Source of the DNA: Stenotrophomonas rhizophila
GTDB taxonomy: Bacteria; Pseudomonadota; Gammaproteobacteria; Xanthomonadales; Xanthomonadaceae
Assembly (NCBI RefSeq): GCF_003751305.1
Contig: NZ_RJKV01000001.1
Coordinates: 1,221,586-1,285,585 of the forward strand
DNA: 64,000 bases
Direction: 5' to 3'
The position numbers and the translations under genes are program-made. Below, in pieces: positions 1 to 10,127 of this stretch. The notes under the pieces are model-generated. The model did no database searches and was not told the origin of the DNA. It saw nothing but the letters and a program-made list of their open reading frames with translations. Position 1 is the stretch's first letter. The number at the start of each line of letters is the position of its first letter.

Positions 1-1
1 G

Positions 2-1105
2 GTGCGCCCGAGCTACGTGCTGGGCGGCCGCGCGATGGAGATCGTCTACGGTGAATCCGATCTGGCGCGCTACGTCCGCGACGCGGTGAAGGTCTCCAAC
101 GATTCGCCGGTGCTGCTGGACCGCTTCCTGGACAACGCGGTGGAAGTGGACGTGGACATCATTGCCGACAAGGACGGCAACGTGCTGATCGGCGGCGTGA
201 TGGAGCACATCGAAGAAGCCGGCGTGCATTCGGGCGATTCGTCCTGCTCGCTGCCGCCGTACTCGCTGTCGGCTGAAACCCAGGCCGAGCTGCGTCGCCA
301 GGTGGTCGAGCTGGCCAAGGCCCTGAACGTGGTCGGCCTGATGAATACCCAGTTCGCGATCCAGACGGGTGAGAACGGCGAAGACATCGTCTACCTGCTG
401 GAAGTGAACCCGCGTGCCTCGCGCACCGTGCCGTTCGTCTCCAAGGCCACCGGCATGCCGCTGGCCAAGATCGCCGCGCGCTGCATGGCCGGCAAGACGC
501 TGGCCGAGCAGGGCGCGACCAAGGAAATCGTGCCGGGCTACTACTCGGTCAAGGAAGCGATCTTCCCGTTCGCCAAGTTCCAGGGCGTCGATCCGATCCT
601 CGGGCCGGAGATGCGCTCCACCGGTGAGGTGATGGGCGTAGGCCGCAGCTTCAGCGCCGCCTTCGCGCGTGCGCAGGAAGCCGGTGGCATCAAGGCACCG
701 CCGTTGGGCAAGGCGTTCGTGTCGGTCCGTGATCCAGACAAGAAGCGCGTGCTGCCGGTCGCCAAGGCACTGGTCGAGCGCGGCTACACCCTGGTCGCCA
801 CCCGTGGCACCGGCGCGTGGCTGCAGGAGCACGGCATGACCTGCGAAATCGTCAACAAGGTGGTCGAAGGCCGTCCGCACATCGTCGATTCGATCAAGAA
901 CGGCGAGATCGTCTACATCGTCAACACGACCGAAGGTCGTGCGGCGATCAATGACTCGTTCTCGATCCGTCGCGAAGCGCTTCAGCATCGCGTGACCTAT
1001 TCGACCACCATCGCCGGCGCCATGGCGCTGGTGCAATCACTGGAATTCCGCGGTACCGGCCCCGTCTGGTCGCTGCAGGAACTGCACAAGGAGTTGAACG
1101 CATGA
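2..1105 (+). CDS. carB: Carbamoyl-phosphate synthase large subunit, C-terminal part
   Basis: The gene is cut by the left edge of the window; only the last 367 residues are present. It makes carbamoyl phosphate from glutamine-derived ammonia, bicarbonate and ATP for arginine and pyrimidine synthesis. The visible part holds the end of the second ATP-grasp half, with the conserved [12 protein letters not shown] stretch and the [13 protein letters not shown] motif. After it comes the MGS-like allosteric domain, from about residue 240, with the [11 protein letters not shown] segment. The stop overlaps the greA start as ATGA, so the two are translationally coupled. Identification is secure; the true start lies outside. 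Confidence 0.97.
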   Translation: MRPSYVLGGRAMEIVYGESDLARYVRDAVKVSNDSPVLLDRFLDNAVEVDVDIIADKDGNVLIGGVMEHIEEAGVHSGDSSCSLPPYSLSAETQAELRRQVVELAKALNVVGLMNTQFAIQTGENGEDIVYLLEVNPRASRTVPFVSKATGMPLAKIAARCMAGKTLAEQGATKEIVPGYYSVKEAIFPFAKFQGVDPILGPEMRSTGEVMGVGRSFSAAFARAQEAGGIKAPPLGKAFVSVRDPDKKRVLPVAKALVERGYTLVATRGTGAWLQEHGMTCEIVNKVVEGRPHIVDSIKNGEIVYIVNTTEGRAAINDSFSIRREALQHRVTYSTTIAGAMALVQSLEFRGTGPVWSLQELHKELNA

Positions 1106-1578
1106 GAGCACCGATCACCCTGAAGGGCGCGCAGCGTCTGCGCGAAGAGCTTGACCACCTGAAGTCGGTCAAGCGCCCGAAGGTCATCGCGGCGATCGCC
1201 GAAGCGCGCGAGCACGGCGATCTGAAAGAGAACGCCGAGTACCACGCCGCGCGCGAAGAGCAGGGCTTCATCGAAGGCCGCATCAAGCAGCTGGAAGGTG
1301 AGCTTTCGCATGCCGAGATCATCGACATCACCAAGCTCAACGCCGGCAGCAAGGTGGTGTTCGGCGCCACGGTCGAGCTGTCGGACGTGGAGAATGATGA
1401 AGAGAAGCGCTACCAGATCGTTGGCGACCTGGAAGCGGACATCAAGCTGGGCCTGATCGCGATCTCCTCGCCGCTGGCCCGTGCCTTGATCGGCAAGCTG
1501 GAAGGCGATGCGGTCACCATCGACGCACCGGCCGGCCAGCGCGAGTACGAAATCGTCAGCGTCCAGTACCTGGACTGA
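1102..1578 (+). CDS. greA: Transcription elongation factor GreA
   Basis: A 158-residue protein with the full GreA layout. An N-terminal antiparallel coiled coil (residues 1-75) carries the acidic tip sequence [16 protein letters not shown]-terminal FKBP-like domain follows, with the [12 protein letters not shown] signature. GreA enters the RNA polymerase secondary channel and stimulates cleavage of backtracked transcripts. The ATG overlaps the carB stop by four bases. rpfE starts five bases after the stop, so carB, greA and rpfE look like one transcription unit. Confidence 0.97.
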   Translation: MRAPITLKGAQRLREELDHLKSVKRPKVIAAIAEAREHGDLKENAEYHAAREEQGFIEGRIKQLEGELSHAEIIDITKLNAGSKVVFGATVELSDVENDEEKRYQIVGDLEADIKLGLIAISSPLARALIGKLEGDAVTIDAPAGQREYEIVSVQYLD

Positions 1579-1583
1579 CGGCG

Positions 1584-2504
1584 ATGGCCACGGCGACGTT
1601 GTTGCTGCCGGCGCGCAGCCGGTTTCCGGCGGCGCCGTTGCCTGATGACGTCGCCAAGGCGCTGGGGCGTGCGCAGCGCCGCAGCGCCGAGGCAGGCGAA
1701 CGCGCCCAACTGCGTCGGCATTTCCAGACGCAGCCGGACGCGTGGTCCGCGGCAGCCCTGACCCGTGAGCTGGATGTCGGCGATGCCGACCAATCCGTGT
1801 GGCTGCGGGCGGATCCGGCCAATGTGGTGCCGGACATGCATGGCGCACGCCTGATGGGGCACGGGGATACCCTGCGCCCCGATCTGGCCGATGTGATGCA
1901 GCTGCTGCCCGCGTTGCAGCCGTTGTTTGCCGGCTACGGCTTCGTGCTGGATGCACCGGTGCCGTCGCGCTGGTATCTGCGCCTGCCGCCAGGCACCACG
2001 CTGCCCTTCTTCGCCGAGCCCGATGAAGTGCTCGGCGATGATCTGTTTGCCCATCTGCCTGAAGGCGATGCGGGCCGCCGTTGGCGCGCTCTGCTGACCG
2101 AAGCGCAGGTGGTGTTGCACCAGCACGAGTGGAACCAGCAGCGCGTGGCCGACGGCAAACGTGCGATCAACTCGCTGTGGTTCTGGGGCGGCGGCGAGCT
2201 GCCCGAGCGTGTGACCACCGCGCATGCCCAGGTCCGCAGCCGCGATGCGCTGCTGCAGGCGCTGGCCAAGGCTGCGGGTCTGCAGGCCGATGGCGAGCAG
2301 ACGGTGGATGCCCTGGTGGACCTGCGTCAGCTGCGTTCGCTGGAACAGCTGGGCAATGAGGCGATCCGCCCGTTGCTGGCGGCGATCACGCGCGGGGAAT
2401 TGAAGCGTCTGGTGCTGGATTTCGAGGACGGCGCCCGCGTGGAGATCGACAAGACCCAGCGCTGGCGGTTCTGGAAGAAGCCGCTGCAGCTGCACGACCT
2501 CTGA
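1584..2504 (+). CDS. rpfE: RpfE-type protein (annotated in relatives as phosphoglycerate-mutase-like)
   Basis: A 306-residue protein that matches, from memory, RpfE of Xanthomonas. It also lies where rpfE sits in that genus, between greA and recJ. Visible features are the WLRADPANVVPDMHGARLM segment near residue 75 and the INSLWFWGGGELP segment near residue 195. The second resembles a motif of cofactor-independent phosphoglycerate mutase-like proteins. I see no signal peptide or membrane span. Its biochemical role is not established. It starts with ATG five bases after greA and probably shares its transcript. The family call is good; the function is open. Confidence 0.75.
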   Translation: MATATLLLPARSRFPAAPLPDDVAKALGRAQRRSAEAGERAQLRRHFQTQPDAWSAAALTRELDVGDADQSVWLRADPANVVPDMHGARLMGHGDTLRPDLADVMQLLPALQPLFAGYGFVLDAPVPSRWYLRLPPGTTLPFFAEPDEVLGDDLFAHLPEGDAGRRWRALLTEAQVVLHQHEWNQQRVADGKRAINSLWFWGGGELPERVTTAHAQVRSRDALLQALAKAAGLQADGEQTVDALVDLRQLRSLEQLGNEAIRPLLAAITRGELKRLVLDFEDGARVEIDKTQRWRFWKKPLQLHDL

Positions 2505-2520
2505 GTGCGTCGCGAAGGAC

Positions 2521-2543
2521 AGCCGGCCAGCGGCCGGCTCTAC
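2521..2543 (-). repeat. SMAG/REP-type palindrome
   Basis: On the minus strand the unit begins with GTAG, followed by an imperfect palindrome built on GCCGGCCGCTGGCCGGC. It lies between rpfE and recJ. The same type recurs at 27326 and, as an inverted pair, at 60239-60311. GTAG-headed REP units are characteristic of Stenotrophomonas genomes. It could fold in RNA and act as a weak terminator or stabiliser of the rpfE transcript. Confidence 0.85.
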
Positions 2544-2592
2544 CGGTAGCGGGGCGGTATCATGCTCGCGAACGTCATCGATCGAGCCTGTT

Positions 2593-4326
2593 TTGACCCA
2601 GTCTGAAGCACCCCGTATCCAGCGCCGTCCTGCCGCCGCCGTCAGCGAGTGGCCGTCATCCATGTTGCCGTTGCTGCAGCGGTTGTACGCCGCACGCGGG
2701 GTGACCGATGCTGCGCAGGCCCAGCCGAAGCTGGCCCAGCTGCATGCGCCGGATCTGCTGGGCAGCATGCAGGCCGCGGTAACGCTGCTGGCCGATGCGA
2801 TCGCCAACAACGAACGCATCCTGATCGTCGGCGATTTCGACTGTGATGGTGCCACCGCCTGTGCGGTCGGGGTGCGCGGTCTGCGCATGCTCGGCGCGCA
2901 CGATGTGGTGCACGCGGTACCCAACCGCATGCTGCATGGCTATGGGTTGTCGCCATCGCTGGTGGCCGAACTGGCCCCGCTCAATCCAGGCCTGCTGGTC
3001 ACCGTCGACCATGGCATCGCCTGCCACGCTGGCGTCAACGCGGCCAAGGCACTGGGCTGGAAGGTGCTGGTCACCGATCACCATCTGCCGGGCGAACATC
3101 TGCCGCCGGCCGATGCCATCGTCGACCCCAACATCAGCGGCGATGCGTTCCCCAGCAAGGCACTGGCCGGCGTCGGGGTGATCTTCTATGTATTGATGGC
3201 GTTGCGCCGCCACCTGCGCGAGCAGGGTGCGTATGCCACGGCACCAGAGCCGGACCTGCTGACCCTGCTGGACCTGGTCGCGGTGGGTACGGTCGCCGAT
3301 CTGGTCGCGCTGGATGACAACAACCGCGCCCTGGTCTCGGCCGGCCTGCGCCGGCTGCGCAGCGGCAAGGGCTGCGTCGGCCTGCAGGCGCTGATCGAAG
3401 CCAGCGGGCGTGACGCCTCGCGGCTGACCGGCAGTGACATCGGTTTCGCGCTCGGCCCACGGTTGAACGCCGCTGGCCGGCTGGAAGACATGGCGCTGGG
3501 CATCGAGCTGCTGCTCACCGAAGACCGCGCCCACGCGCGTGAGATCGCCACGACGCTGGAGTCGATCAACACCGAGCGCCGTGCGGTCCAGCAGTTGATG
3601 ACCGACGACGCGGAGCTGGCAGTGTCCCGTGCAGTGCTCAGCGCCGAGGGCGTGCGCCCGGTTGCGGCCTGCCTGTTCGATGCCGAATGGCATCCCGGCG
3701 TGGTCGGGCTGGTGGCGTCCAAGATGAAGGATCGGCTGCACCGGCCGGTGATCGCGTTCGCACCTTCAGAGCCCGGCGGCGATTCGCTGCGTGGCTCGGC
3801 GCGCTCGATTCCCGGCTTCCATATCCGCGACGCGCTGGCCTTGGTCAATGCGGCGCACCCGGGTCTGATCGACAAATTCGGTGGCCACGCCATGGCTGCG
3901 GGCCTGAGCCTGCCGCACGCGCAGCTGGCCGCGTTCGAGCAGGCCTTCGTGGACGTGGTGGAGCGCACGCTGGATCCGCTGTCGCTGCAGCAGCTGCTGC
4001 TGACCGATGGCGAGCTGTTGCCGCAGGAGCTGGATTTCGCCCATGCCGAGGCGCTGCGTCTGGCCGGGCCGTGGGGGCAGGGCTTCCCGGAGCCCTTGTT
4101 CGATGGTCACTTCCAGGTCGCGCGCTGGCAGGTGCTCAAAGAGAAGCACCTGAAGCTGAGTCTGCGCGTGCCGGGCCGTGCCGAGCCGGTCAGCGCCATC
4201 CACTTCAGTGGGTGGACCGGCAATGCGCCGGCCAACGAGGTGCATATTGCCTACCGGCTGGTCAGCGATGACTATCGGGGCGGCGGCGCGATCCAGCTGA
4301 TCGTGGAGCACTGCGCGGATGCCTGA
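2593..4326 (+). CDS. recJ: Single-stranded-DNA 5'-3' exonuclease RecJ
   Basis: A 577-residue DHH-family exonuclease that acts in recombination and mismatch repair. The manganese-binding motifs are visible: DFDCDGATA near residue 85, TVDHG near residue 138, VTDHHLPGE near residue 160, and the DHHA1-type glycine-rich stretch DKFGGHAMAAGL near residue 425. I chose the TTG start because the N-terminal residues up to the SMLPLLQRLYAARGV segment align well with the start of E. coli RecJ. The next ATG would remove part of that conserved region. The 3' end overlaps the next gene by eight bases. Confidence 0.95.
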   Translation: MTQSEAPRIQRRPAAAVSEWPSSMLPLLQRLYAARGVTDAAQAQPKLAQLHAPDLLGSMQAAVTLLADAIANNERILIVGDFDCDGATACAVGVRGLRMLGAHDVVHAVPNRMLHGYGLSPSLVAELAPLNPGLLVTVDHGIACHAGVNAAKALGWKVLVTDHHLPGEHLPPADAIVDPNISGDAFPSKALAGVGVIFYVLMALRRHLREQGAYATAPEPDLLTLLDLVAVGTVADLVALDDNNRALVSAGLRRLRSGKGCVGLQALIEASGRDASRLTGSDIGFALGPRLNAAGRLEDMALGIELLLTEDRAHAREIATTLESINTERRAVQQLMTDDAELAVSRAVLSAEGVRPVAACLFDAEWHPGVVGLVASKMKDRLHRPVIAFAPSEPGGDSLRGSARSIPGFHIRDALALVNAAHPGLIDKFGGHAMAAGLSLPHAQLAAFEQAFVDVVERTLDPLSLQQLLLTDGELLPQELDFAHAEALRLAGPWGQGFPEPLFDGHFQVARWQVLKEKHLKLSLRVPGRAEPVSAIHFSGWTGNAPANEVHIAYRLVSDDYRGGGAIQLIVEHCADA

Positions 4327-4963
4327 CCTGAGCCGCACCGCGCAGACCCACCTGCGCCTGTCGCCCATCGAACGTTTCGATCTGCAGAGCCGCATCGTGC
4401 TGCAGGGTGACCAGACCGCACGCACCGAACTCTCCGCCCGCGAGGGATTCGAATTCCCCGACCTGGAAGGCTCGCGCCAGAGCGTGGCATGGTTGTTGCG
4501 GCAGGAACTGGCCGCACGGATCGAGGGCGGAGACGGCGCGTCCACCGGTCCGATCACAGTCGACGATGCGGTTGCCGCGGTGATGGCGCGGCTGAGCAGG
4601 ACCCGCTGCGTGGCCACGGCCTACCAGCCTTCGGACGACCCGGACGACTACCGGGATGCCGACGATCAGACCGGTACGCTGGCGTATACCTGCCAGCTGC
4701 CCGATTCGGCCGCGTTGCGTCCCGTGCATGCAGCGCTGCGTGTGGCGCCGGAGGGGACGGATCGCCAACAGGCCGCGCAACGCCTGCTGGCCGCCTACGT
4801 CGAACATCTGTCCAGCGCACCGGACAGGCCTGTGCACGCACATCACGCCGTATTCTCGCGCCCATACTCGGCCGACCACGCCGTGATGCAGAGCATGGCG
4901 GTCATGGAAACGATTCTTCCCGCGCTGTTCCCCTTCGACGGCTGGGAAGACGGCGACGACTGA
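4319..4963 (+). CDS. Conserved hypothetical protein, coupled to recJ
   Basis: A 214-residue protein with no signal peptide or membrane span; I do not recognise the family. It is acidic and ends in GWEDGDD. Its ATG lies inside the recJ end (8-base overlap), so it is probably made from the recJ transcript by translational coupling. Codon use looks like that of the neighbours, which argues for a real resident gene. It faces the DUF1176 gene tail to tail, with 39 bases between them. No function is proposed. Confidence 0.7.
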   Translation: MPDLSRTAQTHLRLSPIERFDLQSRIVLQGDQTARTELSAREGFEFPDLEGSRQSVAWLLRQELAARIEGGDGASTGPITVDDAVAAVMARLSRTRCVATAYQPSDDPDDYRDADDQTGTLAYTCQLPDSAALRPVHAALRVAPEGTDRQQAAQRLLAAYVEHLSSAPDRPVHAHHAVFSRPYSADHAVMQSMAVMETILPALFPFDGWEDGDD

Positions 4964-5002
4964 GCATCGCCGGATCAACGGTGATCGCGTCGATCGAGTG
5001 GT

Positions 5003-6052
5003 TTACTCCTGCACCTTGGTCACCAGCGTCGGCATTTCCCAAGCGCCACCGGCGGACACCAGGCGGCACAACCCGGTACTGCTGTCGGCGGTCCTGACGA
5101 ACTGCGTGCCGGTCCAGCCCCAGGTGGTGGAGTACCAGCAATCGCCAAGGCCACGGCCCTTGTGCGCCTCCTGGATGGTGCGGACCTCATCACCGACCGC
5201 TGCCGTGGTGACCAGCCGCGGCTGGTACGGCGCGCGGTCGTTGATCACCCAATAGCCGCCACCGGTGTTGTACGCGCCGCGCCAGCAGCTCAGCGAGACC
5301 AGCAGTTTGTCGGCGCTGAGCCGCTGCACCGTCAGCGCTTCGGGTTCCTCGCCGGGTGACAGGCTGCCGCTGGGTCCCAGCGCTTCGCAATCGTCGGCTG
5401 AAGTCACTGCTGTGAGGGCGGCACGCAGCGCCGGTGATGCGGCCAGCGCGGTGTCCGCCGGGCGGGTTGCCACCGGCTTGCCCAGCTGCACGACCGGCAC
5501 CGGCAGTGCGGGCGGCACCGAGGATTCGGCGAGGGAGCCCTTGCGCGTCAACGCGCCGGGTGTGCCAAGGCGACCCTGGAACGCATCCATCTTCAACAGC
5601 ACGGCCGAGGCGCCCTGATCAGAGACCGTCCAGCGCGCGCCATCGTCGCCGATCAGCTCGATGCGGCTGTTGCGTGTGAGCGAGGTAAGCAGGGCAGCGA
5701 GCTGCTTTGCGGAAAAGGTGGCGGTGCCATCGGCGGCATCGAACTGCATCGGGCCCAGCGAGGTGCCGTTGATCTGCAGGCTGAGCCGCCGGGTGGCGGT
5801 GTTGTCGTCGTATTGGCCGAGCATCAGCTCAGCCTGCACCGGCTGGTCCGGCCCGCCCGCGCGGGTGAGCAGGATCGAGACCGGGTCGCCGCCATTGTCG
5901 TCGGCCTGATAACCGGCGGCGCGGCAGGTACGGGTGTTGTCGCAGGCCAGCGTCCAGTCGTGGTGGGTGAACGTCACGCCCTCGATGGGGGCGGCGGCGT
6001 AACCGGGCAGGGTGAGCCCCATCAACAGCGGGGCGGTCAACAACAGGCGCAT
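5003..6052 (-). CDS. DUF1176 family exported protein
   Basis: A 349-residue protein. The start at the ATG of MRLLLTAPLLMGLTLPGYA gives a clean signal peptide with cleavage after about residue 19; longer upstream reading adds a non-signal leader. The mature part begins with the TFTHHDWTLACDNTRTCRA segment typical of DUF1176. It continues to a C-terminal part with WLxINDRAPY- and GLGDCW-like stretches, with paired cysteines that suggest periplasmic disulphides. The function of the family is unknown. It is divergent from the VIT protein, with 148 bases between starts. Confidence 0.82.
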   Translation of the reverse strand: MRLLLTAPLLMGLTLPGYAAAPIEGVTFTHHDWTLACDNTRTCRAAGYQADDNGGDPVSILLTRAGGPDQPVQAELMLGQYDDNTATRRLSLQINGTSLGPMQFDAADGTATFSAKQLAALLTSLTRNSRIELIGDDGARWTVSDQGASAVLLKMDAFQGRLGTPGALTRKGSLAESSVPPALPVPVVQLGKPVATRPADTALAASPALRAALTAVTSADDCEALGPSGSLSPGEEPEALTVQRLSADKLLVSLSCWRGAYNTGGGYWVINDRAPYQPRLVTTAAVGDEVRTIQEAHKGRGLGDCWYSTTWGWTGTQFVRTADSSTGLCRLVSAGGAWEMPTLVTKVQE

Positions 6053-6200
6053 GCGGCATCCTTGGTCCATCAATCCGTGGAGGGCGATCTTGGCCCAGCA
6101 CGGATGAGGCGTCCATGACCGGAACAGGCGATTGCCGCCGCTCAACCCCGTTCTCGTGCGCCGTGCGTTCAATGAGGTGTCATCGGATCAGGAGCGTCAC

Positions 6201-9080
6201 ATGGGACTCGCACTGCGCAGTATCGGTCTGCTCGCGCTGCTGTGCTGGCAGCTGCCCAGCGTGCACGCCCAGCCGCGGCGGTTGCCGCCGCCACGACCAC
6301 CGATCCTGCAGGTGGCCGGCGCCGAGGTGCCGGTGCGGCTGACCGAGGCCCGTATCGACAGCCGTGTCATGGCGGGGCTGGGTGAAACCACGATCGAGTT
6401 GACCTTCCACAATCCCAACGCGCGGGTGCTGGAAGGGCAGCTGGCATTCCCGCTGGCCGCGGGCCAACAGGTGGCCGGGTTCGCACTGGATATCGACGGT
6501 GAGCTGCGCGACGCGGTGCCGGTCCCCAAGGCGCAGGGCCGCCAGGTGTTCGAGGCGATCGAGCGCCGCCAGGTGGATCCGGGGCTGCTGGAACAGACCG
6601 CCGGCAATCAGTTCCGGCTGCGGCTCTATCCCATCCCGGCGCGTGGTGAGCGTCGCGTCCGTCTGGTGCTGCGCGACAGCCTGTCGACCGTTCCGCAGGG
6701 CCTGCAGTGGTCACTGCCCGTGTTCTTCGCACGCCAGGCCGAGCAGGTGACGGTGAAGCTCGAGGCGAGCGGGACGGGCAAGCCGGTCGCCGTGGGCGCC
6801 AATCCACTGGGATTCACAGTGAAGACCGGCGTCTATGCGGCGCAGTGGCAGGGGCGGGGCGCGGATCTGCCTGCACAGCTGCAGTGGAACCTTCCGCTCG
6901 CGCGCAGCACTGACGTGGTCACCGGTCTGCATGAGGGGCAGCGCTATCTGCTGGCCAGCGTGCCGGTGCGTGCGTCCACTGCGCCGCGCGTTCTGCCTCG
7001 GCGCATCGGCCTGCTCTGGGACGCGTCGGGCTCGGCAGGGTCACGCGACCGCGCGGCCGAACTGGCGGTGCTGGATCGCTACTTCAACGCCCTCGGCACC
7101 GGTCAGGTCCAGTTGACCGTGCTGCGTGACCGCAGCGAAACGCCGCGGGAGTTCACCGTCAACAAAGGCGACTGGTCAGCACTGCGCGAGTACCTGCAGG
7201 CACTGCCCAACGATGGCGCCAGTGCACTGGGCGACTGGATGCCGAACCCGGCCATCGGCGAGTACCTGCTGGTCAGCGATGGCCTGGCCAACTACGGCAG
7301 CCAGACGCTGCCCACGCTGTCGCCCGATCAACGCCTGTATGCGCTGAGCAGCGCCGGTGCGAAGACCGACACGCCGCGCCTGCGCGCCTGGACCAGCGCC
7401 CATCACGGTCAGCTGCTGCAGGTGAGTAGCGAGGCGGAGGTGCCAAGCGTGATGCCGCTGCTGCTCCAGCAGCCGGTCGACGTGGCCGATGTCGTGGGAC
7501 GCGGCGTGGAGGACGTGGGCGTGGATGTCTCCAGCGCCACACAGGGCTGGATCCGTGTCACCGGTCGTGTGCTGCGTCCCGATGCGACGGTGCTGCTGTC
7601 TCTGCGCGGTGGCGGCAGCGATCCGCAGCCGATCACCCTCAACGTCGCGAACGCACGGGGGGCGGAAGGCGGCCTGGTCGCCCACGCGTGGGCGAATGCC
7701 CGCTTGGCAGCCCTGGCGGCGGACCCCGCGAGGGCGCAGGACGCCCAAGCGCTGGCGGAGCGGTTCGGCGTGGTGACCGCCGATACGTCCTTGCTGGTGC
7801 TGGAGACGCTGGAGGATTACCTGCGCTACGGCATCCGTCCGCCGGCCCCGTTGCGCGCGGCCTACGACCAGCGCCATGCGTTGACGGTGGCGGATGTGGC
7901 AAGCGAGCGGAAGCGCCGCCTGGATGGCATCGCCCGCCAGTTCGCCGAGCGCGAACAGTGGTGGAACACGCGCTGGCCCAAGGGTGCGCCGCCGCGGCCC
8001 AAGCCGGAATCGCGGTCCGTCGCCGCACCGGTCGCCATGGCGATGGCGCCGCCACCGCCGGCGCCTTCGGCTTCGATGGCCTTGGACAGGGTGGAGATGA
8101 CGGCTTCGTTGGTCGCGGACCAGGCCGACGCCTCGAGCGAGCGCCTCGCCAAATCGGCCCCCAAAGCCAACCGCGGGCAGATCACCCTGACCCTGGCGCC
8201 GTGGGCGCCCGACTCGCCCTACGCGCGCCGTCTGCGCCACGCCACGCCGGCGCAGCTGTATCCGCTGTATCTGCAGGAGCGCGAACAGCACGCTGGTAGC
8301 AGCGCCTTCTATCTGGACGTGGCCGATCTCCTGCTGGCCAGCGGACAGCGTGATCTCGCGCTGCGCGTGCTCTCCAACCTCGCCGAGATGGACCTGGAAA
8401 ACCGCCACGTGCTGCGCGTGCTTGGTTATCGCCTGATGCAGGCCAAGGCGCCGGCGCTGGCTGTGCCGGTGTTCCGGCAGGTGTTGGCGATGGGAGAGGA
8501 GGAGCCGCAGAGTTTCCGTGACCTCGGCTTGGCGCTGGAAGCAGCCGGGCAGTACCAGGCGGCGGTGGCATCGCTGTATGAAGTGGTGGTGCGCCCGTGG
8601 GATGGTCGCTTCGACGGCATCTCGCTGATCGCGCTGGATGAACTGACCCGACTGATCGCACGCGAGCGCGTCGACGCCTCGGCCATCGACCCGCGCCTGC
8701 GCCGTGCGATGCCGCTGGACCTGCGCGTGGTGCTGAGCTGGGACAGCGACAACAGCGACATGGACCTGTGGGTCACCGATCCCAATGGCGAGCGCGCCTA
8801 CTACGGCAACCGGCTGACCTACCAGGGCGGGCAGATGTCGCAGGACTTCACCGGCGGCTATGGACCGGAGCAGTTCTCGTTGCGTGATGCCAAGCCCGGC
8901 ACCTACAAGATCGAAGCGAACTACTTCGGCAGCCGCGAGCAGCTGGTCACCGGCGCCACCACGTTGATGCTGCGCCTGAGCACGAAGTGGGGCAGCCGCG
9001 ACCAGCGCGACCAGCAGGTCACGCTTCGGTTGAAGGACCAGGCGGAGACGGTGCTGGTCGGGGAGTTCGAGGTGAAGTGA
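6201..9080 (+). CDS. Exported VIT-domain protein with TPR-like segment and C-terminal DUF2135
   Basis: A 959-residue protein. The ATG at 6201 is preceded by GGAG and opens a signal peptide (MGLALRSIGLLALLCWQLPSVHA). An in-frame upstream start would spoil the signal. Residues about 30-160 form a VIT domain (inter-alpha-trypsin-inhibitor type, with ETTIELTFHNPNARVLEGQL). A von Willebrand factor A-like region follows, with RIGLLWDASGSAG near residue 275. Next come a proline/alanine-rich linker, a helical TPR-like part near residues 700-800, and a DUF2135 domain at the end (WDSDNSDMDLWVTDPNGE). It probably acts in the envelope; the substrate is unknown. Its 3' end overlaps the opposing PAP2 gene by 62 bases. 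Confidence 0.85.
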   Translation: MGLALRSIGLLALLCWQLPSVHAQPRRLPPPRPPILQVAGAEVPVRLTEARIDSRVMAGLGETTIELTFHNPNARVLEGQLAFPLAAGQQVAGFALDIDGELRDAVPVPKAQGRQVFEAIERRQVDPGLLEQTAGNQFRLRLYPIPARGERRVRLVLRDSLSTVPQGLQWSLPVFFARQAEQVTVKLEASGTGKPVAVGANPLGFTVKTGVYAAQWQGRGADLPAQLQWNLPLARSTDVVTGLHEGQRYLLASVPVRASTAPRVLPRRIGLLWDASGSAGSRDRAAELAVLDRYFNALGTGQVQLTVLRDRSETPREFTVNKGDWSALREYLQALPNDGASALGDWMPNPAIGEYLLVSDGLANYGSQTLPTLSPDQRLYALSSAGAKTDTPRLRAWTSAHHGQLLQVSSEAEVPSVMPLLLQQPVDVADVVGRGVEDVGVDVSSATQGWIRVTGRVLRPDATVLLSLRGGGSDPQPITLNVANARGAEGGLVAHAWANARLAALAADPARAQDAQALAERFGVVTADTSLLVLETLEDYLRYGIRPPAPLRAAYDQRHALTVADVASERKRRLDGIARQFAEREQWWNTRWPKGAPPRPKPESRSVAAPVAMAMAPPPPAPSASMALDRVEMTASLVADQADASSERLAKSAPKANRGQITLTLAPWAPDSPYARRLRHATPAQLYPLYLQEREQHAGSSAFYLDVADLLLASGQRDLALRVLSNLAEMDLENRHVLRVLGYRLMQAKAPALAVPVFRQVLAMGEEEPQSFRDLGLALEAAGQYQAAVASLYEVVVRPWDGRFDGISLIALDELTRLIARERVDASAIDPRLRRAMPLDLRVVLSWDSDNSDMDLWVTDPNGERAYYGNRLTYQGGQMSQDFTGGYGPEQFSLRDAKPGTYKIEANYFGSREQLVTGATTLMLRLSTKWGSRDQRDQQVTLRLKDQAETVLVGEFEVK

Positions 9081-10032
9081 GCGGCCAATACCCCGCCAAG
9101 GCGATGCCGCCGATGAAGATCGCCGCGTTGCCGATGGCGTTGAACACTACCTCCACCACCGCCGTGTCAGGCAGTGCCAGTGCAGTGGCAACCGCCTCAA
9201 GCACCGGGCTGATGATGAGATACAACCCGATCACGGCGAGCACCCGCCCGATCCGCTGCCACGGCGCGTGCGGATCCAGCGGCCAGGCGCGCCAGTGCAG
9301 GAAGGCAAAGACCAGCATCAGACCCAGGTAACGCCCCGCGCTGTCTGCCGGGACGAGGTCGCCGGTCAACGCCGCTGCCGTCACCCCAACGCCCAGCGTG
9401 GCAAGGAGCAGGTAACGCGTTCTATTGTGATGTGCGGGGGTGGGCAGGCACTGCCAGGCAAACCAGCCCAAGGCCATTCCGACCAGCCAGCCGCCCAGCA
9501 CATCGGACAGGAAGTGCCGGCCCAGGTACATGCGTGACAGCGCCATCAGCAGCGGCCAGCCGATCAACAGGGCGAGCCGCCAGCCGCGGCTGCGGATGCA
9601 GAAGCACAGCACCAGCGCCGTCATCGCCGCCGTGGCCACGCCCACATGACCACTGATGAACCCGTAGTCCGGATCCGGCTGCGCACGCAACGCTGCAATG
9701 GCTTCATCGGTCGGCAGCGACCAGAACGATCCGGCAGCGCCATCGGCCACCAGTGCATGGCCAGGGCGGCCCTTGTCCAGCACGTGGATGTCGACATCGC
9801 TGGGGCGGGGCAGGGCAGCACCCTGCTTGATCGCGTGCGTGGCCATCGACATCAGCAGCACCGCGAACATCACGCCCAGCCCGGCACGCAGGCGTATCCC
9901 GAAGCCGCACACCACGATCAGCAGGACGTAGGCCCACTCGTAGCCCAGCGTGCTGACAAAGCGCATGAGCGGCAACATCCATGCTGCATCGAAGAACGAC
10001 TGCAGCCACACATGCCAATGGGTCTGGAACAT
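9019..10032 (-). CDS. PAP2-family membrane phosphatase
   Basis: A 337-residue polytopic membrane protein with the three phosphatase motifs of the PAP2 superfamily: KQGAALPRP near residue 69, SGHVG near residue 126 and SRMYLGRHFLSDVLGG near residue 165. The catalytic histidines are in the second and third motifs. Several further hydrophobic spans follow. Family members dephosphorylate lipid phosphates such as undecaprenyl pyrophosphate or phosphatidate; the substrate here cannot be told. A GAGGAAT ribosome site precedes the ATG. It ends antisense inside the VIT gene. Confidence 0.9.
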   Translation of the reverse strand: MFQTHWHVWLQSFFDAAWMLPLMRFVSTLGYEWAYVLLIVVCGFGIRLRAGLGVMFAVLLMSMATHAIKQGAALPRPSDVDIHVLDKGRPGHALVADGAAGSFWSLPTDEAIAALRAQPDPDYGFISGHVGVATAAMTALVLCFCIRSRGWRLALLIGWPLLMALSRMYLGRHFLSDVLGGWLVGMALGWFAWQCLPTPAHHNRTRYLLLATLGVGVTAAALTGDLVPADSAGRYLGLMLVFAFLHWRAWPLDPHAPWQRIGRVLAVIGLYLIISPVLEAVATALALPDTAVVEVVFNAIGNAAIFIGGIALAGYWPLTSPRTPRPAPSPPGPSTEA

Positions 10033-10127
10033 CCGTATTCCTCAGTGCCGGGCCACCGCCCGCGTCACCGGCAACGATAGCGTCTGCCGGCGCAGTCCGA
10101 AAAGAGGGCGCAACCAGGCGACGCCGC

